From NCBI GenBank assembly GCA_963995525.1, contig OZ023213.1, positions 52,952,139 through 53,016,138 of the forward strand: a DNA stretch of 64,000 nt. Direction: 5' to 3'. Positions within the stretch are counted from its first letter, which is position 1, and each line of letters begins with the position of its first letter. Origin of the DNA: Escarpia spicata. Its lineage: Eukaryota > Annelida > Polychaeta > Sabellida > Siboglinidae. The notes under the pieces are model-generated. The model was not told the origin of the DNA. It did not search any database and saw only the letters and a program-made list of their open reading frames with translations. Of the stretch, positions 59,701-64,000 are shown in pieces. A program made the translations under genes and the position numbers.

Positions 59701-62384
59701 CTATTTGTACACAATTATTCACCACTGTCTATAGCGAGGTACTCATTAATACAGCTGAGTGAACAGGAGCAATGTAGAGTGAATGAACTAGCCCAAGGTT
59801 CGACACGACAGCACAGGATTCAAACCTGGGTTCTCTTGATTGAGTCTGATGCTCTAGTCACTGCCCCACTGCGCTATAGAAGTGTCAATGACACTAACCT
59901 GTCCATTCTTGACAGCTTCCACCACCTGGCCCAAGACAAGCAAAGAAGTGTCAATGACACTAACCTATCCATTCTTGAGAGCTTCCACCACCTGGCCCAA
60001 GGCAAGGAGAGAAATGTCAATGATACTAACCTGTCCATTCTTGAGAGCTTCCACCACCTGGCCCAAGGCAAGGAGAGAAGTGTTAATGACACTAACCTGT
60101 CCATTCTTGAGAGCTTCCACAACCTGGCCCAAGACAAGGAGAGAAGTGTCAATGACACTAACCTGTCCATTCTTGAGAGCTTCCACAACCTGGCCCAAGG
60201 CAAGGAGAGAGGTGTCAATGACACTAACCTGTCCATTCTTGAGAGCTTCCACCACCTGGCCCAAGGCAAGGAGAGAAGTGTCAATGAGACTAACCTGTCC
60301 ATTCTTGAAAGCTTCCACCACCTGGCCAAAGGCAAGGAGAGAAGTGTCAATGACACTAACCTGTCCATTCTTGAGAGCTTCCACCACCTGGCCCAAGGCA
60401 AGGAGAGAAGTGTTGATGGCACTCGATTCCTTCAGCCTGATCCCGGCGTTCCCCGTGCGACGGTTATCCTCACTTCCTGCGAGGTCAATCAGGTTCACCT
60501 TCCCGACAACTGCGGTGCCACCAGATGGCGTCACACGCAGCACTTTGAGCATGAGCAGAGCATGACTGCGACTAGATCGCTTGTTCAGGGACGTAGCTGC
60601 AGTGCGTCTGAAAGAAACCACGAAGGTACATGTATACATGGCCACTTATTCACCATCAGAATGGCAAAATGAGATACTTTTACTATGTATCTTGACGGGA
60701 TGCCATAATACTTGACAGTCATTATAGTGGTATTTACCAAATTTGAGAAAACACAGCGTTATTACATAAACACCATAATGTGCTCACAGACACTCATTGT
60801 TTGTTCAAAATAACAAAGGTCGGAGAGAATGTGAAGTTCACATCCTAATTGTGACAATGTCTGTCCAACAATATTCATATTGCTATGCTATTGGCATGAG
60901 GGCAGATATAAGCATTATTGTGTCAGCGTCTACTCCATGTTGCAAAGTCCGTGATGCAGGGTCCGTTTTGCGGTGTTTGTTACGTTTTACGTATTATGCA
61001 CACATAATGTTTTACCTTTCTAAACAACTGATTTACTCCATAAAAGGTAAGAATATGGGGTATTTTGAAAAACAAATAGGTCTTACGTCCTATTCTAGGT
61101 GTCGTAGATTAATCCCTAAAAGTTTGACGTTCGGGTTTCCAGCCTTCTAAGAGGAAAACATTGATTAACATGACCACATCCACAGGGATCAATCTGGAGA
61201 AAGACATCACATCAGAGAGAGCCTTTTCGAAATTTGATGTGCTCCAAATCTGTTGATTAAAATTTTATTAATTAATTTGCATGATAGTATGATCGCTTAA
61301 ATAAACTGGTAAATGTGAACATTACATCTTTTAACATGTAAGACTAGAACATAGCATTGTCTTTTTTCCGAAGTTTATGACCCAAGGTGACAGGGGCATT
61401 TGTAATGAATACTATTTGTGAGCCTTAGTGACGGAGGCATGATTAATAAACATAGTTTTTAAAATGTACATTTTTTAATGTACTCCAATTGTAATATTTA
61501 GCAAACATACATGAATTTAAAAACGTGCATATAGTGAACATGTATGGATGGATATTATTTTGTATAGATATGAACAAATTGCACTTTGTTCGGCAAGAGT
61601 TGAAAGTTGACGATGGGCGATAGGGTGGTGTCTGCGGCAACAAACACTGTTCATGGTGCTCGACTAAAGCTCATAATTATAAACAATGTCAATGACAGAA
61701 AAGTGGTAGGCAAGGCACAAGGGTATTAATTAGACTGTTCTCACTGTCCAGTCATCAATGTAAGATGTGATTTAAATAACTCCATACAGGCCATTGTTCT
61801 GTTTGTTGTCCACGTGGCCGTTGTCAGTGTTTGGGCACAGGCTGGAGCAACCCAGAGCGCTATTTGGGCCTCAAAATGCGCTAAGCCTAAGACGCAATAT
61901 TTTTATAGCGTAAATATGCCTGGGATGATGTGGAATGATTTAATCATTGCATCGACATTCCAAATTTAGGCAAAACTATAGATAATAACAACAAAATTGA
62001 GATGGGTCCGGATTCTACACAAGTGCCCCTCAATTTTCTCAGATTTATTTGTATGCGTCTTTTGGGCATGTGCGGCAAAAAGTATGCAACATTCCAGCGT
62101 ATAACGCGTCATGGACGCGTGTCCGTGCTCCAAGAGAATCCCTGCAATGCGTACACACACTAACTCGATTATAACTATAAGTAGTTATGTTCAAAGATGA
62201 AAAAGGACTAGATGTGCTCATAACAATCTCACCTGTTCTTTGCAGCTGGAGCGAAGGCCGCGGTGAACTCTTCCATGTTGTTGATGGTCTGCTCCGACAG
62301 ACCGACCACAAAGATGTTGTGGTGAAGGTCTTCACGGATCGGTAGGTCCACCGATGTCTGCTGGGGCATGAGAAGGTCCTGCAC
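50745..62384 (-). CDS. KIF22: Kinesin-like protein KIF22 (kinesin-10, Kid), 5' end outside window; gene span
   Basis: Chromokinesin that binds microtubules and DNA and drives polar ejection of chromosome arms. Exons join on the minus strand: 62384-62233, 60607-60361, 59477-59297, 58830-58749, 55658-54826, 53856-53776, 52114-51990, 51145-51095, 50762-50745, about 589 codons, all phases consistent. Motor motifs: '[18 protein letters not shown]', switch I '[11 protein letters not shown]', switch II '[20 protein letters not shown]', '[14 protein letters not shown]', '[19 protein letters not shown]'. Then a coiled-coil start '[11 protein letters not shown]', a Ser/Thr-rich linker with basic clusters (MKRKS, VKRRRH), and the C-terminal helix-hairpin-helix '[16 protein letters not shown]' plus '[14 protein letters not shown]'. 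That combination defines KIF22. The P-loop exons (about 170 residues) are upstream of the window or not found. Confidence 0.93.
51095..51145 (-). CDS. KIF22: KIF22 helix-hairpin-helix exon 2
   Basis: 51 nt, phase 0 both sides; acceptor 'TTCGTTTCAG', donor GTAAAT. Encodes [17 protein letters not shown], the second HhH hairpin. Confidence 0.9.
51225..51680. repeat. About 45-bp minisatellite in KIF22 intron
   Basis: Unit 'CACCTCTCTGTAGTGGGCAC' + GTCACATCATAACACACCATGCACA, about 11 copies, some 30-bp shortened. Confidence 0.95.
51778..51910. repeat. 18-bp minisatellite
   Basis: 'TTATTAGAGCATGTACAC' and GGGCATG/AGCCTG variants, about 7 copies, in the same KIF22 intron as the 45-bp array. Confidence 0.93.
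51990..52114 (-). CDS. KIF22: KIF22 helix-hairpin-helix exon 1
   Basis: 125 nt, phase 1 in, phase 0 out; acceptor 'TTGACTGCTCCAG', donor GTCAGT. Encodes '[20 protein letters not shown]' then '[20 protein letters not shown]', matching the HhH DNA-binding region of KIF22. Confidence 0.93.
52118..52505. repeat. About 27-bp minisatellite abutting KIF22 acceptor
   Basis: Unit 'GTGTGAACATGTACAGTCAA' + CACACCT, about 14 copies with variation. It begins within a few bases of the acceptor at 52114; the acceptor tract 'GGTGTGTTGACTG' is itself a unit segment. Confidence 0.92.
53776..53856 (-). CDS. KIF22: KIF22 small linker exon
   Basis: 81 nt, symmetric phase 1, acceptor 'TTTGTCCTGTAG', donor GTAAGC. 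Encodes '[20 protein letters not shown]' then GAQREH. It is found by splice-site fit and open frame rather than by strong homology. Being symmetric, it can be skipped without frameshift. Confidence 0.65.
53857..54375. repeat. About 36-bp (and shorter) minisatellite abutting KIF22 acceptor
   Basis: Unit 'ACAGGACAAAGTAGGACATG' + TTTAGTGTTCTCTACA, in two blocks (53857-53940, 54130-54375). They are separated by AT-rich DNA with a 'GCGCTCTATAAATGCTTTAT' hairpin-type element tail. The acceptor 'TGTCCTGTAG' of the 53856 exon is part of the first unit. Confidence 0.9.
54443..54775 (-). repeat. tRNA-derived SINE copy
   Basis: Minus-strand head near 54770: A-box-like 'TAGCGCAGTGGTAAGAGC', B-box-like 'GTTTGAATCC'. 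The body is shared with 59567-59878 and 5652-5998 and ends in 'GAACTTACC'. Lies in a KIF22 intron, sense with the gene. Confidence 0.85.
54826..55658 (-). CDS. KIF22: KIF22 large linker exon
   Basis: 833 nt, phase 2 in, phase 1 out; acceptor 'GTTATTTTTCAG', donor GTCAGT. Starts [20 protein letters not shown] (coiled coil), continues in a long Ser/Thr/Asp-rich low-complexity region, and ends with basic patches ([17 protein letters not shown]) that could serve as nuclear localisation or DNA contact. The linker is longer than in human KIF22. Confidence 0.88.
55767..56068. mobile_element. Foldback hairpin element, about 300 bp
   Basis: Arms of about 110 bp: 'TTTTGAAAATATGGTAAGTT' at the left end and its complement 'AACTTACCATATTTTCAAAA' at the right, nearly identical inward through 'TCGGTCGTCATGTGACTATG' and its complement. 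The loop is about 65 bp. It lies in the large KIF22 intron. Confidence 0.88.
56335..56830. repeat. 30-bp minisatellite, about 16 copies
   Basis: Unit 'GTTACATACATGTTTAGGAA' + GTATAAGTAA. In the large KIF22 intron. Confidence 0.96.
56885..58300. repeat. 44-bp minisatellite, about 32 copies
   Basis: Unit 'CTGTGGGGTGGATGTCGGCA' + CTGTTCTCAAGGGTGGTACAGTCT. Variant units (GTCTGCAC with a following TAGAGTC; CCCTGTGGAG) recur in blocks, so multi-unit segments have been duplicated. Long open frames on both strands follow from the sequence composition. Confidence 0.97.
58749..58830 (-). CDS. KIF22: KIF22 exon (neck/linker)
   Basis: 82 nt, phase 1 in, phase 2 out; acceptor 'CCTGCTGTAG', donor GTTGGT. 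Encodes '[18 protein letters not shown]' then VIKPVPFL. Joins to '[10 protein letters not shown]' of the next exon in phase. Confidence 0.85.
58868..59000 (-). repeat. Truncated SINE copy (tail half)
   Basis: Shares 'GTTAAGTTCTTACAATAGTA'-type tail and 'CCCTGTTCAATCGAACACCA' with the other SINE copies; the tRNA-like head is missing. Confidence 0.75.
59158..59290. repeat. Imperfect TG/GCAT simple repeat
   Basis: TGTGTG/TGCG/CATG-rich tract just beyond the donor of the KIF22 59297 exon. Confidence 0.85.
59297..59477 (-). CDS. KIF22: KIF22 motor exon ([18 protein letters not shown])
   Basis: Phase 0 in, phase 1 out; acceptor 'AATCATTGCAG', donor GTGGGT. Encodes '[20 protein letters not shown]' through '[17 protein letters not shown]', the end of the kinesin motor fold (alpha-5, beta-8, alpha-6). 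Confidence 0.94.
59567..59878 (-). repeat. tRNA-derived SINE copy
   Basis: Head at 59878 (minus): 'TAGCGCAGTGGGGCAGTG', B-box-like 'GGTTTGAATCC'. Shares its full body with the 54.4-kb copy. It directly adjoins the 66-bp array. Confidence 0.85.
59879..60426 (-). repeat. 66-bp splice-donor minisatellite in KIF22, 8 units
   Basis: Unit on the minus strand: 'GTTAGTGTCATTGACACTTC' ... 'CTCAAGAATGGACAG', 66 bp. The 60361-60426 unit is the real end of the motor exon; seven more follow, each ending GGACAG and followed by GTTAGT. The exon frame stays open through all units (22-residue repeat ending '[15 protein letters not shown]'). Confidence 0.97.
60361..60607 (-). CDS. KIF22: KIF22 motor exon (switch I, switch II, helix alpha-4)
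   Basis: 247 nt, phase 2 in, phase 0 out; acceptor 'TTTCTTTCAG'. Encodes '[20 protein letters not shown]', '[16 protein letters not shown]' and '[20 protein letters not shown]'. The donor GTTAGT after GGACAG is repeated downstream eight-fold by the 66-bp array. Confidence 0.93.
60660..61840. other. KIF22 intron, nothing recognised
   Basis: AT-rich intron between the 62233 and 60607 exon boundaries. Short frames only. Confidence 0.45.
61846..62025. repeat. Dispersed repeat, copy 1
   Basis: Matches 63782-63915: 'AGCGCTATTTGGG', 'GATGTGGAATGAT', 'TTTAGGCA', 'GGATTCTACACAA' in the same order. An unnamed interspersed element, same orientation. Confidence 0.75.
62233..62384 (-). CDS. KIF22: KIF22 motor exon (VQDLL ... 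AAKNR)
   Basis: Acceptor 'TGGCCACCAG', donor GTGAGA; phase 0 in, phase 2 out. Encodes '[20 protein letters not shown]' and '[16 protein letters not shown]', aligned with the KIF22 stretch ending ...S-R-N-R before switch I. Confidence 0.92.
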
Positions 62385-62464
62385 CTGGTGGCCAGCACAT
62401 GTACTATCAAGAGAATGTTTGAGCGGGTTTCTCAATAACGTTTGAAGTAGAAGGCAGAAATAAG

Positions 62465-63055
62465 AAGTAAATTAATGCATGTGATGTAACAAATGTACTA
62501 AAGTAACAAGTATACTGATGTAACTAATATATCCCAAAGTAACAAGTATACCGATGTAACTAATATATCCTAAAGTAACAAGTGTATTGATGTAAGAAAT
62601 GTCCTAAAGTAACAAGTGTACTGATGTAATAAATGTAACAAGTGTACCGATGTAACGAATGTCCTAAAGTAACAACTATACTGTTTTAACAAGTGTACTG
62701 GTGTAACATGTGTACCGATGTAACATGTGTACCGATGTAACAAGTGTACTGATGTAACAAGTGTACTGATGGAACAAGTGTACTGATGTAACAAGTGTAC
62801 TGGCATAACAAATGTACTGATGTAACAAGTGTACTGGCGTAACAAATGTACTGATGTAATAAGTGTACTAATGTAACAAGTGTACTGATGTAACAAGTGT
62901 ACTGATGTAACAAGCGTACTGATGGAACAAGCCTACTGATGTAACAAGCGTACTGATGTAACAAGTGTACTGATGTAACAAGTGTACTGATGTAACAAGT
63001 GTACTGATGTAACAAGTGTACTGATGTAACAAGTGTACTGATGGAACAAGCAGGG
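62465..63055. repeat. 18-bp (and related) minisatellite, about 30 units
   Basis: Unit 'TGTAACAAGTGTACTGA' (17-18 bp) with a diverged left edge (36-bp double units with 'TCCTAAAGTAACAAG') and a homogeneous right side. Upstream intron of KIF22. Confidence 0.95.
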
Positions 63056-63059
63056 GTTT

Positions 63060-63780
63060 ACGGGATGCAAGATCCTGCGTCCTATATCATATATATGCAT
63101 AGAAACAGTACCCGGACGCATCAATGACATATACAGGTGTATAACAAAAATATATAATGAAAATGAATGCCTTTATCTTGGTAGTTTATTACCGAATCAG
63201 TTCGTTTGGTATTTCTTTTCATGAGGCCTTCCAAATAACAATTCCCATAGGCATATGCTTCCCGATTCAGAAGGGTGCCTAATCCTCCGTGTGGCGCCGC
63301 CCTGCATGTAGTTTTGTGGAGCACCTCTAGGAACTGATTCGCGAACCAGAATACCATTCCAATCCGTGGTATGTCCGTTCTGGCGTCAAGGTTTCAGCGC
63401 AGTCGCTGTGTCTTATAAGACTTCATAGTTTATTAGAGCTACAGGAATTAAAAACAAAGCGACTAACGAACATTCTTTTGTATAACTAAACGGTTGTTAC
63501 CACCAAACAAATGACAGGCCGACAGAAAGAGCAAGCACTCCCATCCCGGAGCCGATCGCACCAGTCGGTTGTCCAACAATCGAACCGATTCGATACCTCA
63601 GTGTGTTTATGCCGTCCTTCCGCATTGTTTCAGATACACAGTACATTATTATAAAATATTGATTTGAGGGCACTTTTGAGACCGAATAGCGCTCCCGTTT
63701 GCATCAACATGCGATTTATTAATATTGCTTTTTTCAACTGTGCAGTAGCCCGCGACCGCAGTGGCGCACATTGATTCAAA
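63060..63780. other. KIF22 upstream intron, no exon recognised
   Basis: A 78-codon minus-strand frame at 63357-63121 does not match the kinesin P-loop region. No exon for the missing first part of the motor was found. Confidence 0.4.
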
Positions 63781-63781
63781 C

Positions 63782-63915
63782 CTGAGCGAGCGCTATTTGG
63801 GACATTGTATTCCTGAAACGATGTGGAATGATGGAATAAACGTATTGAGGATTAACATTTAGGCACAACTGTCATAATGCCGAAATCGGGGTGGGCCCGG
63901 ATTCTACACAACGTC
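63782..63915. repeat. Dispersed repeat, copy 2
   Basis: See copy at 61846: same ordered blocks ('GCGCTATTTGGGAC', 'GATGTGGAATGATGGAATAA', 'CCCGGATTCTACACAA'). Confidence 0.75.
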
Positions 63916-64000
63916 AAAATTAAGTGTCCACAAAGTAATGTACAGTTCCGTCTGCAGCATATTGGCTATTCATTGTGCTACTGTTATCACCATGGTCAGG

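Noticed and set aside
59584..60672. 362-codon plus-strand frame with '[16 protein letters not shown]' repeats
   Set aside because: Antisense shadow of the KIF22 exon and 66-bp array; the minus strand carries the kinesin motifs.
63121..63357. Minus-strand frame as the upstream KIF22 motor exon
   Set aside because: No P-loop (GxxxxGKT/S) or other kinesin motif, and no fitting splice sites in phase.

Overview
This is eukaryotic, animal DNA. It has spliced genes with GT-AG introns, a nuclear tRNA gene carrying an intron, non-LTR retrotransposon remnants, tRNA-derived SINEs and very abundant micro- and minisatellites. The gene families (a DEG/ENaC channel, CHCHD2 and kinesin KIF22) are metazoan. 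Several minisatellites have repeat units that span an exon/intron junction. From memory, such 'mirage' minisatellites were described in amphioxus, so a cephalochordate or another invertebrate is my best guess, but the window does not prove it.

Three protein genes can be rebuilt with consistent splice phases. (1) A DEG/ENaC (amiloride-sensitive/acid-sensing type) sodium channel lies on the minus strand from 33891 (ATG) to 9484 (stop), in at least 12 exons. It carries an unusual extracellular insertion of about 490 residues, mostly in one 1.39-kb exon (12049-13436). (2) A complete CHCHD2/CHCHD10-like gene lies on the plus strand (42100-48597, four exons, 156 aa). It has a TATA box upstream and a DNA transposon plus LINE debris in intron 2. 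(3) A kinesin-10 gene, KIF22, lies on the minus strand. Nine exons (62384 down to 50745) cover the second half of the motor, a linker and the C-terminal helix-hairpin-helix; the P-loop exons lie beyond the window. CHCHD2 and KIF22 converge tail to tail; the channel gene and CHCHD2 are divergent.

An intron-containing tRNA-Ile(UAU) gene sits inside a channel intron on the opposite strand.

Layout: 1-1540 is a decayed LINE. 1545-9480 holds microsatellites, a SINE and a 102-bp satellite whose unit resembles the start of the big channel exon. 9484-33891 is the channel gene, with introns full of nested inverted-repeat elements, minisatellites and a roughly 1.1-kb GTGA/GGGA tract. 34-42 kb is gene-poor with MITEs and a LINE fragment. 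42-49 kb is CHCHD2. 50.7-64 kb is KIF22, where almost every larger intron contains a minisatellite.

The most striking pattern is that tandem arrays have captured 5' splice sites in all three genes: KIF22 66-bp unit, CHCHD2 31-bp unit, channel 52-bp unit. In CHCHD2 the last acceptor and the coding tail are also tandemly repeated. In KIF22 the unit is a multiple of three and open in the exon frame, so any of eight donors would stay in frame and add 22-residue steps at motor loop 12.
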